Numbered from the stretch's first letter, positions 1-12,059 are shown. The stretch: 64,000 nt of DNA from Epinephelus fuscoguttatus (GCF_011397635.1 NC_064773.1:4265782-4329781); one strand, 5' to 3'. Notes: generated from the letters alone by a model not told the origin. Numbers and translations: made by a program.

Positions 1-325
1 AGGTCTTAAAAAGTCTTAAATTTGCCGGCTCCTGCTGTCGTACTCTTTCTCTTTATTCCGAGAAAGGCATGTGTCTGCAAGTTTTGGAAAATTCTGAATC
101 TTAAAACATAAAAATGAGCTGAAGAAGGAACAAAAACTTAAGTCTGATGTACAAGTGTATGATTTTCTCTGTTTTTGGTCAAACCACCCAGCAGAGTTAA
201 GTTTCTCTGTTGTTCAGTTTAGTCTGTAATGCCTAATAAAACAAACTCAGAAAGGTTTAACATTTCAATGAACTCAAAGAGGAAAAAAAACATTTTAACT
301 TTTTTTTAACTTTTTGTCTTCACAG

Positions 326-3300
326 CTAGTCCTCCCAAAGTTCAGCCTCGCTACGATCTCGACCTGGACGCCAGCTACGCAAAGGTACTTATTTAACACA
401 ATAATTTGAGCACTGTGACGTCTCAGATGATTGACATTGACATTAGAAAGTGTCACATTTATCTTGCAAGTGTACTCTTCTTCAGCGTTTGCTTTACTTC
501 CTGGATTTTTCCCACATGGAAATTCTGACCAATCAAGAGCAGCTTTCTCACACAAGGCATTTGATCTGGTCCTCTTGTAAATGCTGCCGTGAGAACACGA
601 ACCAAGGATTAAACGAATGTTACAGGAAGTTTTAAACACATTTTTTCCTCGGGGAATAAGAGCATGATGTTTTTCTCACTGACGGTCATGTTGTTGTTGT
701 TGTTCAGACGTTTGCAGGTGACGTTGGACATTTATGGAAAACTTCAGAGTCTCTGCTGGTTTATCAGGAGCTGGTGCGGAAAGGAGTTCGAGGTTTGATG
801 TAAGTTCTGTGACGGCTTCCTGCTGCTTCGTGTGTGTTTTCCCCTGTCTGTCTGTCTGCTGGGACTTGCAGGTCCTGGTGATCGCACAAGGTCCAGTCAA
901 CCCACAAAAAGAAGAGTGTGAATCCCCTCTACTTTATCTGCCTATCCAAATCTATCTAACACTTAACTCATTCCTGGTCTTCATGCAGTGCCGTCAACTC
1001 AGTCGTCACTTTCTACAAGCTCATTCATTCATTAAGCCGTCCACCCAGTGAGCACGTGTTTAGATTTAGCTCACTTCCTGTTTGTGTTCATGAGGTGGAT
1101 CAGGATATAAAACCGTGCCCAGAAACCCTGAGATCAAAGAAAATAAAAAGGGTTTAGAAAAAAGCTTGCTGTAAGAGAGCATGGTCAGAATCTTAATTAT
1201 AAAAACTTAGAAATACTAAATGATAAAAGCATCAGCCAAAGTCTTTCAATATAAAGCATATATCTTTCAGCAATAAATGAATCTGTGCTGATGAAAGCGT
1301 GTGTTTGTTTCCCCAGCGAGCTGATGAAGGAGGACTACAGCGAGATTCAACACAAGAAGTCTGAGGTTTTCCATCTGTGTAACTACTGCACTCAGATCCT
1401 GGAGAAGACCGAGCAGCTGTGAGTGACTCACACTCAGTAACAGACATCATGTGACTTCAGTGTATCTACAGTTAACGCGTGTCAGATAACCACAGCACCT
1501 GTTGTCTCCTGTCCCGCAGGTTTGAGGTGCTGATGCAGGCCAACATGATGTCATCAGAGTACGACGAGATCTCCGACATGCACAAAAAAATTCTCAGAGT
1601 GAGTGCTCGCTTCATTTGTTATTTTACATGTTAACTTGTCTGTGGTCGAGAACTTCACCTGTGTACGTTAGTATAGTCACTGTGAGGCTAGCAAGGCTCT
1701 GATCTGTGTGGTTGCTAAGGCTTAACTTCATGGTTACTAAGGTTACCAAGACGGTTAGGGGGGTTGTTAAGGCATTAGTATGGTCACTGTGTGGTTGGCA
1801 AGTAAGTGGTTGCTAAGATAATGGTGACTGCAAGGGCTGGTTGATATGAATGTGAGTATCGTATTAGGCTATATCGCAATACACGTGTTGATGTTTTCGC
1901 TGTGAACTTGAAGCTTCCAATCAACAGTTGTCGTTAGCAGTTAGCACGAAGTTAAACTGTTGCTGCTGCACCTTTCAACGTGAGGGTTCACTCACTGTGA
2001 GCTGGAAACACACCAGCAGCTCTCTCAGTGGTGCTCCATGGTTGCAAAACGTGACTAAATAGTTGTGGTGTGGAGCCCTGCTGGTACAAACACACAAGCT
2101 TTGTCTGCCCACGCTATCGGTAGTCTCACTAAGAGAAACTCTTACAGTGCCAGTTTTTTAAAGATATTTTTGGGCAATTTTGCCTTTAATTGATAGGAAA
2201 GTCAAGTGTGAAAGGGGGAGAGACGGAATGACATGCAGCAAAGGGCCACAGGCTGGAGTCGAACCCGGGCCGCTGCGGCAACAGCCTTGTACGTGGGGCG
2301 CCTGCTCTATCCAATAAAGCACGATTTATGGTCCTGCGTTAAATCAACGACGTACCTACGTCGTAGGGTACGTGGCTACGCAGGAGGAGGTTTCCGTATT
2401 TCCAGATTGCGCCATCCCCGCCATCTTTAAACATCTTCTGTTGCGATGTAGATGTTGCAGTATTAACATACTTTCTTCGACATCCAATAACTCCAACTCC
2501 AGCAAGATTCTCTCTCTCTCTCGGTCGCCATTGTTCACTGTGACCGGAAAAGCCGGAGGCTAAACAAAGAATCAACTAGAGACGACGATAACCATTCAGG
2601 AAAGGAACGCAGCCCTCTACCGCTCTGGCGGTGAATTGCACCGCTGTAATGGTTTTTGGTCTGTGTAGCTCTTTGGAATTAGACGACAGGCAGAAACTCA
2701 CTTCCACAGGAGTGTGGGATTTCACAAATGCTCATCGTTTATTTTTTTTTTTATGTCCACTTAAAAACACTCCAACCTTACTAAGCCCGGTCGTACAGCT
2801 ACTACAATTTCATACATGAACATAATAGTACTTACAACCATCACTGGCTACGGTTACATGATGGCTTCTCATTCAGAATGAAATAAATATGAATGAAATC
2901 ATTCGGAATTAAAGTTTTTCCATGTAGATTACACGGGAAATATTCATTCCGAATGAGGGTTTACACGGGAGATCAGTTTAATCGCCTTTATTCAGGTCTG
3001 CGCAAGATTTGGGGCAGGGAAGGTTTCTGATTGGATAGGGGGCGGGGCGGATGTTACGTGTTTATGTTTACCAGAAGAAAACACTGTAGTCCTCGCTCCG
3101 GATAACAAGATGCGTGACGACGCCGTTCTTACTGCCTTTTTTCGGGCTTGTTTTGCTTATATTCTTGAAGCAGCAGTACGACAACAACCTTGTTCTGCTA
3201 ATGCTTCGTCTGTTGAGGAGGAGAAGGGAGGTAGAAGGTCGAAGACGGGAGATAGAAGAGCGTGCTTTGGTGAATGGAAACCGGTGAGTGCAACAAATCC

Positions 3301-6300
3301 GACTGCTCTATCTCAGCCTGTTGCTATGCACGCTATATACGTCATCGCACCAGAACGGCAAGGAAACGAGCATGCGCAGAAAGACCGGAATGAGTGTGTA
3401 CATGCACACAAAATTCTTTCATTCGGAATGACAAACGGAATAAACCACCCCCTTTAATCGGATTTAATTTTCAATTGGAATGACCGTTTACATGACCACT
3501 TTTAAAGCCTTTAATTCCGATTAAAAGTGGAATTAAACTGTGCATGTAAACGTACTAAGTGTTGTGTTGAGAGACAAAAAGAAAAAGCAGGAGCACATAG
3601 GCATACGTCCGACCAGCATTGGGTGCGCTCTCAGCGACACAGTATACACCATGTTAAAGGCACATTTCATATATTCAACTGTTACACTGCGACAAAATGG
3701 AGTGACAGAGAAGTTCGAAGGGTTCACGACGGCGTCACAGCAACGATGTAGGTACGACGTAGGTACGCTGCAGGACCATAAATCAGGCTTAAGCCACCGA
3801 CGCCCCTACAGTGCCACTGTCTGACATGATGATTTACTCACTGTGAGCTGGAAACACACCAGCAGCTCTCCAGTTCATACATTAACAGTATTTGCAAGTT
3901 GCAGTGGTGCTCCATGGTTGCAAAACGTGACTAAATAGTTGTGGTGTGGAGCCCTGCAGGTACAAAGACACACAGTTTGTCTGCCCACACTATCAGTAGT
4001 CTCACTAAGAGAAACTGTCACTGCGGACTAGTTTCCAGGCAACCACCCCATCACGTCCTTACACTAACCTTCCCCTGTAATCAATCTACCATTTTTAATT
4101 TCATTTCACAGTAATCAGTGTGTTGCTGCCATGTTGAGGCAGAGGGTGCTGTCTGTAGCTCTGGTTGAGGGTGAGAGGCTGTCAGCAGATAAACAGAGAT
4201 CTGTGTGGGTACATGAGACCCTAAAGAAGAGGCTGGATCATGGGGAGTACCACCAGTTGGTCCAGGAGCTTCTCCTCCATCATGGACGTTTACAGGCAGA
4301 TTTTAGGATGATTCAGGGGCAGTTTGACAACCTGCTGTCTATCATCAGGCTGTACAGCTCTGGATATTTAGCAACCACTAGCACCAGTTTGTCCTCCATT
4401 GTTTACCAACTGAAAACTTGTTGTCATGACCACCACAGAAGGCCCGCCTCTCAAATCATCTAAATCATCCGATTGGACAATGGGAAAAGTTGAGTTGAAG
4501 TTTTTTCAACTTGAGAAGTTCAGAGCACGCCAGAAAAAACGCCAGGTGCCTAGAGCGCAGAAACGTGAGTCGAGTAGCAGTAGAACAAGCTGCAATACAT
4601 CGAGCTTATTTGATATCTTGCCCACCCTGAGTGACTGCTGTGGTGTTGCTAGGTGGTTACTAAGTGCAGGGTTCCCACAATCATGGAGAAGTCATGGAAT
4701 TAGTTAAGATCATTGAAAGTTTGGGAAAAATCATGGAATTTTGTTGCGTGTAGTGAAACTGTTTCAGTAATCTACCGTGGATAAACTTCCACTCAATGTA
4801 ATATAACGGCAGATTTATTTTCGGTAACGTAGCTCTAATATGTGTCTGTGTGACGTCTGTGTTTGAAGTGCTTCGTATTTATTAGGGTGTATTTATATAT
4901 TACGTCCCGGACTGTGTGTGCAGATCTCCAGCTCTCTGGAGCCCATCGAACGGACGACACAAGACATCAAGGGTAAGTTCATCCCTGGAGGCCTGCTGAC
5001 CGACGGCTGGACACAACAAGTGGGGACACACCCCGAGGACAGGAAGTAAGGCCGTCTGTGTGTGTTTAGATGTAGCAGTATGTAGTACATGTATGTTTCA
5101 GTGTGTGACGGTGAGTTTGTCTCTGCAGTGTGGAGAAAATCAAAGTGCTGCTGGATGCCATCACAGCCATCTACCAACAGTTCAAGAAGGACAAAGCTGA
5201 GAGACGTAAGTTCTCCCACACAGACTCAGATCTGTCTGTTTGTGAATTACTGGCAAATCTGATCACTTTACAACCCTGAAAATTAAAAAAAAGTCACAGC
5301 CTAAATGGTCAGTAAACAAGTTGTGTAATATGTGATGTGTATACAGGAGCTATTTATGTAATTTCTCTCTTTAATTGAATTGATTTTATTTAGTTCTTAA
5401 TCTGATTTGCGACTTCTCTGGTCTGTTTCTTGTGCTGCTGTAACAGAGAGTTTCCCTCACTGAGGCTCAGTATATTTTATATTCTGTGTTCAGGTCTGCC
5501 CTACAACGAAGAACAGATCCATAAATTTGACAAGTAAGTTTCTTGAATTTTTTTTGTCAGATATCACTGTCATCATGCGGCCATCAAACACAAAACACAG
5601 TAAAAACACTTTAAGGTCAAAATGTAGTTAAAACCTGTACCTGACTTCCTGACATCTGTTTAACTATGTAAACAAACATTATGCCATAGAAATATTTAAT
5701 TTCTGTTAAAAAAAACAGCATCTTTAGTTTGCAGTAACTACAAAACCGTACTTTAGGTTTCAATTAAAAAAAATAAACACTTTAAAATGTACATTATCAA
5801 TCATGTTAATTACAATAATATGATATAATAAAACAAATGAATAAAATAATAAAATTGTTTAAAAAAAAATAAGAATAATGCTAAAACAAAAATTGGGGGG
5901 AAAGTTCACATGTAATTCAGTAATTATTGTTTGGTTTTTTTTACACTGTATAATTATAGTTAAAACGGCATTTCATTTTTTTAATAGACACTAAACAATA
6001 TTATAAAAGAAAAATTAAAATGTAGCAGAAACATCACAAAAGGAAAAAAGAAAATGGAGCAAAAGTCATAGTTCACGCTTTGCCATTGAAAAATAGCTAA
6101 CTATATAGCTAAAAGAAGAGAGCAATGTTAAATGAAAGCTAGCTTGTCAGCTAGCCTTAGCTAAAAGTAAAGCTAAGTTTAGTTACTGATTCCCCTCATG
6201 TTATCCGTTAAAAATATTTATTTTGTTGTCAGTAACATTTTGGTTTTTCAGTTTGTTAATTCCACATAAGTTACTGTCATGAGTCAGCAGCTAAATCTGT

Positions 6301-8473
6301 TCATGATGGAGAAGAAAAGCAGCTAATCTCCTGCTAAAGCTAACCACCTTAGTATAAAGATAGCCAGCTGCTGCTGAGCTTAGCTAAAAGTAAAGCTAAG
6401 TTTAGTCATTGATTCCTATTGATTTCCCTCAAGTTATCTGTTACTGGCAAATAGCAATTTTGATGAAGTAATCGAAGGAGTCAAATCATGACAGAAAAGA
6501 AAAACAGTTTATCTCCTGCTAATGCTAACTAGCTCAGCATAAAGGTAGCTAGCATAGCAGACTTTAATTTAATTTGTTTTCATTTATGCCTAATGAATTT
6601 CGTGTGATCTGTGGTTAAACTGCCCTTAAATCACACACTTATATAAAGTCAGTATTAAATTGTAAATTAATGACTTAAATTGATTTCAATAGAAATATTA
6701 TTAATACTCAGACAGACAGAAACACATTTTGGAAGCTTTGGGCTGCAAATAATCAAACTCGCGCTGTTGGTAGATTGTTGCTCCACTGCAGCTGTAGTTG
6801 CAGCTCCCTGCCTGTAGAGGGCAGTTTTCTGATGTTTTCTGTCTGAACTCCGTCAGCGTGAACGTCCTCAGCTTTTATTTTGAAGTCCTGACCTGTGTGT
6901 GTGTGTGTGTGTGTGTGTCTGACAGGCAGAAGTTGGTGCTCCACGCCAGTAAAGCCCGGTCTCTGTTCACAGAGGAGTGTGCTATGAAATATCGCCTCTT
7001 CATCTCTAAGAGCGAAGAGTGGATGAGGTAAATCATCTCCTCCCCCTCCATTGTTCACCTGCACAAACAGACAGGAAGTGGGCCTGGTCTCCCTGATAAC
7101 GCCCCCTGTTGCTTAGCGACAGTGTGAAGAGTCAACAGTTTGTGTGTTGAAGCTTGGTCGTCTTTGTGTTTTCAGGAAGGTTCATCACGTGAGAAAGCAG
7201 CTGCTCAGTCTGTCTGGTCAGCTGATCAGCATCGAGAAGGAGGTGACGATGCTGATGGAGAGAGCCATCAAGGTAAACTGAACACACCTGACGACATCAT
7301 GACACGTCACATGTTAGTGTGAGAGGACTGTTAGACGGATACCAAAAACTCAGCTGGAGATCAGGGTCAAACCTGAGTGAGTGAAACACTCAGACTAACA
7401 TGTAGTCAGACTCTTAACGGATTATCCTCCACACTGCATTGAAGTAGTCATTTTTCCTTAAAAGTCTTTCCTCTTGCACATCACTGCTTTGGAGAAAAAC
7501 ACCCAAAATCATCTTCAGAGGTCAATTTAATCAGATTTGTGATGTTAGTGTTAAATTAAATTCTGCTACAAAGAGCCATAGTCTGTATGTATGAATATAA
7601 TGTATATAAAATTGAATTTTAAAGAAGAAAACTGGGCAAAAATTATTAAAAATCTGCGTAAGAAAATTAAAAATAAATAAAAATGAAAACAGTGCAAAAA
7701 AATCCCCCCCAAAAATATATTACAATTTAGCAAAAATACATAAATAAATGAAAAATTAAAAGCTACATTATAAAATAAACAATCAAAAGCGACACCATGA
7801 AAATGAAATGGAGCTGAAATCAATTTTAAAAAATCATCATAAAAAATACAAAACACCAAAACTCAGCCAAGAAACTACATTATGAAAAGAAATTATAAAT
7901 ATAAATTCATTAAAAAAGAAAATGGAGCAAAAAAAAATCAATCAGTAAAAAGTTACTTAAATGAAAAAATTAGAGCAAAAAATTCTTTTTGAAATACAGT
8001 AAAAATCAATATAAAATACATTATAAAAATAAAAATCAATTACAAATCCAATTGAATAAAAGCAAATATCAATTAAAAATACAATAAAAATGAAATGCTG
8101 TAAAAAATTCTGAAAAACTACATTATAAAAATAACAATAAAATGGAGCAAAAATTAATATAAAGCTACATTATAAAAAATAAATGAAATTCAGTTAAAAA
8201 CAGATTACAAGAAAATATAATGGAGCAAAAATCGCTATAAAGCTATATTTAAAAGTAAATAAATTTCAAACAGGCCAACCTAAATCATACCTGAAAGACA
8301 GACAGGTGTGTAAAGAAATAAATTAATGCAAAATAAAACGTTTATGAAGTGAAAACACCAGACACAGTGACATCATCAATAACTGATATCAACAAACATC
8401 ATGAGTCATAACTTACAGAACACAAATGGAAGAAGGATTAAAAGGTAATAATATTAAATGGACAAAATTAGTA

Positions 8474-8525
<52 letters not shown>

Positions 8526-9825
8526 AGCTGCAGGAACAGCTGCCTCAGAAAGTTCTTCCTCTGGTGTCCAGCGGGATGAAACCTCAGGCCTACCTGAGTC
8601 AGAACACACTGGTGGAGATGACACTCGGGTGAGACCTTTATTTACTCTTCATCATCATCATCATCATCATCATTATTACATCACTGTGACAAACAAAAAT
8701 AACAAGTAGCCTGATCACCTGCCTCGTGTTGAGTGTCACATTTAAACCTCACAAATAACAGATTTTATTTCCCACTGACTTTATCAGTGTAACTGTTGAT
8801 ATGATTCTCTGTTACAGAGTCGCCTCCGCTGACCACACGATAATAACGTCTAACAAAAGACAAACAAACAAATGTTTAATATCACTGACTCGATGTTTCA
8901 GGATGAAGAAGCTGAAGGAGGAGATGGAGGGCGTCGTCAAAGAGCTGGCAGAGAACAACCACTTCTTAGAGAGGTCAGACAGCACGACTAATACGTGTTT
9001 AATATATACATGAGAATAGCTTAGCTGTGGCGGCAGGAGGAAACTGCTAGCCTGGCTCCATATGTAACATGTTAAGGAGTTTTTGATCATTTAAGTGCAT
9101 GAATTCAGTCACCAGTTAATTCCTTTCTTTAGTTAGGGTGCAAATTTGCTATTTGGTAAATGTTAAGAGTGTAATAGATTTAAGTATATTAAGGGGGGTT
9201 ATGGATTAAGGGCTTTTAAGGGGACAGAAACCATTAAAATGTACCAAATAGTGTGAAAGCCTTCCCAACTGAAACATTAAGGCTCTTTTAAAGTATAAAT
9301 GAATGAATGGTTGTCATGCCTTAAGGGTTAAATCAATCTGATTAAGGTGTTTTAAATAGCTTTTCTCTATGATTTAAGAAGTTAAGACTCCTTCAAATTT
9401 ACTTTTCAGATTTTTCACCTTAATTGAAAAACTAAGGCTATTGTAATCCTTGAATTAATGGGATTTTAAGGGGATATATGAATGGATTAATTCGATTTTT
9501 TTTGGCTCTATAACCAACCAATACTTTTAAAAAAGTCGGAATTAGAATTTTAATATATCAGAGTCCAATTAAGTGTATTTATAACTCTCAGGGTTCAACA
9601 ATAGACAATTTAAGTGTAAATTCAGAGGTGGTAAATTGATAAGGGGGTTTGACGCTGCTGTGAAACAAACCTCTCCTTCGATGGAGGCAGGCTAACAGTT
9701 TCCCTCGGCAACCACTCTTTGTGCTAAGCTAGGCTAAACATATTACTGAAAATGAAATATTAACATGTGGCTGTTTGTCCTTCAGATTCGGCACTCTGAC
9801 GCTGGACGGAGGGCTGAGGGGTTAA
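326..9825 (+). CDS. tbk1: TANK-binding kinase 1 (TBK1), 3' part: 12 terminal coding exons
   Basis: TBK1 is a cytoplasmic serine/threonine kinase that phosphorylates IRF3 and autophagy receptors. Coding exons read here: 326-384, 708-799, 1317-1418, 1520-1598, 4924-5045, 5129-5205, 5494-5533, 6926-7027, 7176-7272, 8528-8628, 8902-8973, 9786-9825. All junctions are AG/GT and the phases join into one frame of about 327 residues ending in TAA. The translation follows vertebrate TBK1 from the stretch [10 protein letters not shown] onward: [65 protein letters not shown] and [16 protein letters not shown]. This covers the coiled-coil scaffold/dimerisation domain and the adaptor-binding C-terminus; the kinase and most of the ubiquitin-like domain lie upstream of the window. 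The tail ends GGLRG, shorter than the mammalian GGLRNVDCL. IKBKE is the closest alternative, but the C-terminal block fits TBK1 better. Confidence 0.95.
2318..3789. mobile_element. PIF/Harbinger-type MITE inserted in the SINE
   Basis: The terminal inverted repeats are AGCACGATTTATGGTCC on the left and the complement of GGACCATAAATCAGGCT on the right. Both ends are flanked by TAA (2315-2317 and 3790-3792), the 3-bp target duplication typical of PIF/Harbinger. Removing it restores a contiguous SINE head. The internal ORFs do not resemble a transposase, and a second MITE is nested inside. Confidence 0.75.
2851..3552. mobile_element. TA-flanked MITE (TIR CGKTTACATG) nested in the Harbinger MITE
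   Basis: The left end is CGGTTACATG and the right end is CATGTAAACG. TA dinucleotides flank both ends (2849-2850 and 3553-3554), as expected for Tc1/mariner-like elements. The internal ORF at 3110-3457 has no recognisable domain. A second family member with matching ends lies at 57053-57600. Confidence 0.6.
4131..4463 (+). pseudogene. HARBI1-like (PIF/Harbinger) transposase N-terminal fragment
   Basis: The 110-codon reading frame starts at ATG 4131. Residues about 22-70 ([14 protein letters not shown], then [23 protein letters not shown] and FDNLLSII) have the layout of the N-terminal region of PIF/Harbinger nucleases, written WVHxxNxxR, GEyHxLxxEL, FRMxxxxFdxLL in HARBI1-like proteins. The catalytic DDE part is absent, and after about residue 72 the frame runs into unrelated sequence. 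It is a decayed fragment in a tbk1 intron and not a tbk1 exon. Confidence 0.65.
4660..4745. repeat. Interspersed repeat fragment (CAGGGTTCCCAC... family)
   Basis: This short stretch has the look of a fish interspersed repeat, with CAGGGTTCCCAC followed by repeated ATCATGG / TCATGGAATT phrases. No ends or ORF can be defined. Confidence 0.35.
5560..6070. other. A/T-rich tbk1 intron sequence
   Basis: Low-complexity A- and T-rich intron with no ORF or repeat boundary. It contains one copy of the phrase AAAATGGAGCAAAA, which recurs in the array at 7560-8270. Confidence 0.5.
6120..6560. repeat. Two-copy tandem repeat in a tbk1 intron
   Basis: A unit of roughly 215 bp containing CTTAGCTAAAAGTAAAGC, TAAGTTTAGT and a TTATCTGTTA-type motif occurs at about 6160-6330 and again at about 6375-6550, diverged. 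It is rich in TAGCTAA. No coding potential. Confidence 0.55.
6896..6919 (+). repeat. (GT)12 microsatellite at a tbk1 splice acceptor
   Basis: The dinucleotide run ends only six bases before the exon that starts at 6926. It occupies the place of the polypyrimidine tract of that acceptor. Confidence 0.9.
7560..8270. repeat. Degenerate A-rich tandem repeat in a tbk1 intron
   Basis: Repeated variants of AATGGAGCAAAAAT and AAGCTACATTATAAAA recur at roughly 75-bp intervals (near 7806, 7920, 7970, 8142 and 8219). No ORF on the plus strand; the long minus-strand ORF is a by-product of low complexity. Confidence 0.5.
8475..8523 (+). repeat. (GT)24 microsatellite abutting a tbk1 splice acceptor
   Basis: About 24 GT units run directly into TCCAG, the acceptor of the exon starting at 8528. 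The tract forms nearly all of the intron end. Confidence 0.95.
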
Positions 9826-10880
9826 GAGTCGGACAGTTTGAGAGACGTGGACAGGACCTTTGGAGACGCTGCGTTGTTTTTGTCACGGGAAGCGTCTGCA
9901 GCCATGTACATACTCTGTGTGTTTATCTTGTACATAATGTGACTGTAAGATGGAGCTTTTTTACCTAATGACCAGTAAAGGCAATCTGTGAAACCATAAT
10001 CCCTTAAAACACGCTTTTATTAATCCTTTATTGTATCCTCCTGAACACAGCAGACGCCCTTATCTGAGTTAAGGTGTTTCCAGAGGTCCCTTGAAAACAC
10101 TTGAAATTTTAAAACAAATTAAGATACATGGAAAACACCTCAATTTAGGCAAATGTGTTTGGTGTGTATTCAAGGGCTAGTTAAGGATTATTTAAGGGTT
10201 TTTTAAGGAATGAAAGGTTGTATCATAATGATTGGATGGTAATAAACTAAGGTACTTGAATGGGTTTTCCTGAAGAGGTACAAACCCCTTAAAATGAACG
10301 AAGTGACATTATAGGAGCTTTTTAATTTGGACTCAAAAAGGTCCTTACATTTTCAATAAAGGGGTGGGAAAAAAAACTTAAAAGGAAGGCCTGAATTTTC
10401 ACCTTAGTTGAAACATTCTGACTTAAGGGATGGCTGTTTTGTTATTTTGTCAGTTTCAAGGGGTTTAAGATCCTTAAAATGCACCTTAGCTGTGCAGATA
10501 GTCCATTAAAAATACCTTAATTTATTACAAACCATTAATTATCTCCTCCCTTCGAGTCTAAAATACCTTAATTTCTTCGGGTAATGGTTAAAATAATAAG
10601 GGATTAATTTGAGAAATGCTGATTACATTAGCTGTTTATTTATTATTAGTAATCGATTACGTTCATCAGCTTGTCATAGATGAGGAAGTCGCTGGTCAGT
10701 GGTAACATGCAGAAAAAATACCTCTTCACCTTCATCAGTCCTTCAGCTCATCTTCATCTTTTACTCTTTAGAATATGTTGTTTTATTTTCGTCAGTAATC
10801 AGCATTTAAAATGCTCAATGACTGTTTCAAAAACCTGTAAATAAATAAATATGTTATCAAAGATGACGCTGTCTGAATGT
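9826..10880 (+). other. tbk1 3' UTR and downstream TTAAGG-rich stretch
   Basis: This follows the tbk1 stop. Candidate poly(A) signals AATAAA are at 10241-10246, 10355-10360 and 10840-10845; I cannot tell which is used. The stretch is unusually rich in the motif TTAAGG and its complement. No further coding potential was seen. Confidence 0.5.
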
Positions 10881-11640
10881 GTTCAATCTGGAAATCACGT
10901 AACAGTTCAGAAGATAAATAATAATTTGTATAGTAGCAGATACAGTTTTGATTTACTGATTCAAAATGAAGATATTAAATTATCAAATAATAATTGAAAT
11001 CAGTATCTGAATAGAAATGATTTAGATATTAACTGGTAATTGTAATAAAGATACAAAGTCAAAATCTGGACCTCCCGTGTTGAAACTGATTTAAGACGTA
11101 GACGCTTTAAAATATTAATGATTTGCTTTATAAAGTAAAAGTTTTCTCACTCATTGCCTCATTATTATAACTTTTATTCAATTCCAATTTTTTAGAATTT
11201 AATTTAGGCTACGAAATGAAATTTATGACATACTAAGATTTTAAAATATATAAATAGATAGAAATGTTTATAACAATGAAAAGATGAGATCGTAAGTCAG
11301 ATTCATACCATAGAGTCAATCATTTTTACTACTGAAGTCAAAATTATTATTATTATCAGAGATATTTAAACAAAAATGTTAGAATCAAAATTTTGAGTCT
11401 GAAAAAAAAATTATTTTTAAAGCCAGAATTTTTACCATTTAGATTAAGAAAACAAGAATGAGAAATTCACTTTATAAGTCGGAATAACAAAATACTACAA
11501 AAAAAAAAAGACTTACCAAGTGAAAATTATGAGACAGTCAGTGAAGTTACTATCCAATCCTTTTGACTTTTTTTTTAACTTCTAAAATAATTTCTACTCT
11601 TTACTCACCGTCTCATAATTTCGACTCAGGCTATTTAATT
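10881..11640. other. AT-rich intergenic DNA with the diverged flank of an inverted repeat
   Basis: No gene seen. From about 11340 the sequence is recognisably but loosely related to the reverse complement of about 35125-35470, for example AACAAAATACT and ATTATGAGACAGT. It forms the decayed flank of the inverted repeat core that follows. Confidence 0.5.
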
Positions 11641-11649
11641 AAGTTTTTC

Positions 11650-12052
11650 CATTTTCTTGGCAGCACTGAGCTTCCATACCTGTGAGGTTCTATCACACAC
11701 TGGTTCTAACATGACTTAAAATATGAATTAAAATCACACGCGTGAAACCTGATGAAGTTCATGTGGAGTCACGGACTCAGGGTCAGTTTGTTGTCTTCCC
11801 TCCATCCCATCAGCACTGTTGTTGGTTTCCCGTAGCGACCGGCCTGTTGGATAATCACCGTCTCCTCGGCGCTGCGGTTGCCATGGCGACATGCTGCGAC
11901 AGCAAACCCCCGTCAGCATCAGACCAATAATTGTAGATGGACAGCATCATTTCCTTTTAAAGAGCGGACGTGTTGCAGAGAGAGCAGCTCGTCACGGTGT
12001 GTGAAGGTCGACAGGTGACACTGTCTAAATAATTATCAATAATTCATAACGA
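11650..12052 (+). repeat. Inverted repeat core, copy 1 (partner at 34718-35112)
   Basis: About 385-400 bp match the reverse complement of the copy at 34.72-35.11 kb with only about two substitutions seen by eye. The core is GC-richer than its surroundings and holds CCAAT, TTTTAAA and an RFX-type X-box at 11877-11890. The short ORFs through it are not convincing proteins. The two copies bracket crebl2 and gpr19. Confidence 0.9.
11877..11890 (-). promoter_or_regulatory. Putative RFX X-box
   Basis: GTTGCCATGGCGAC reads GTCGCCATGGCAAC on the other strand. This fits the X-box consensus GTNRCC(N0-3)RGYAAC bound by RFX factors. It is preserved in both inverted copies. Function is inferred from the motif alone. 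Confidence 0.5.
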
Positions 12053-12059
12053 AACAAAA

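Larger units (their letters stand above)
2153..3806 (-). mobile_element. tRNA-derived SINE (minus), split by a MITE
   Basis: Read on the minus strand, the head (3793-3806) joins 2317-2153 across an inserted MITE. The result is a Pol III promoter with an A-box-like GGATAGAGCAGG and a B box GGGTTCGACTCC, followed by a tail ending in AAAGGCAAAATTGCCC and an A-rich end. The 10-bp direct repeat TACAGTGCCA at 2143-2152 and 3807-3816 fits a target-site duplication. The head resembles common teleost tRNA-SINEs. It is an insertion in a tbk1 intron. Confidence 0.75.
1990..4025. repeat. Direct repeat pair bracketing the insertion nest
   Basis: About 150 bp at 1995-2150 (GTGAGCTGGAAACACACCAG through CTCACTAAGAGAAACT) recurs in direct orientation at 3838-4020 with small indels. 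The pair lies on either side of the SINE and MITE nest and continues towards the Harbinger-like ORF at 4131. It is probably a local duplication of an older DNA-transposon end. Confidence 0.65.

Noticed and set aside
2233..2330. A tRNA gene on the minus strand
   Set aside because: The boxes belong to a SINE head: it is followed by a SINE tail and flanked by a 10-bp target duplication.
11734..11930. Paired ORFs conserved between the two inverted cores
   Set aside because: They are conserved because the DNA is nearly identical. With only about two changes, no codon-level constraint can be judged, and the products lack motifs.
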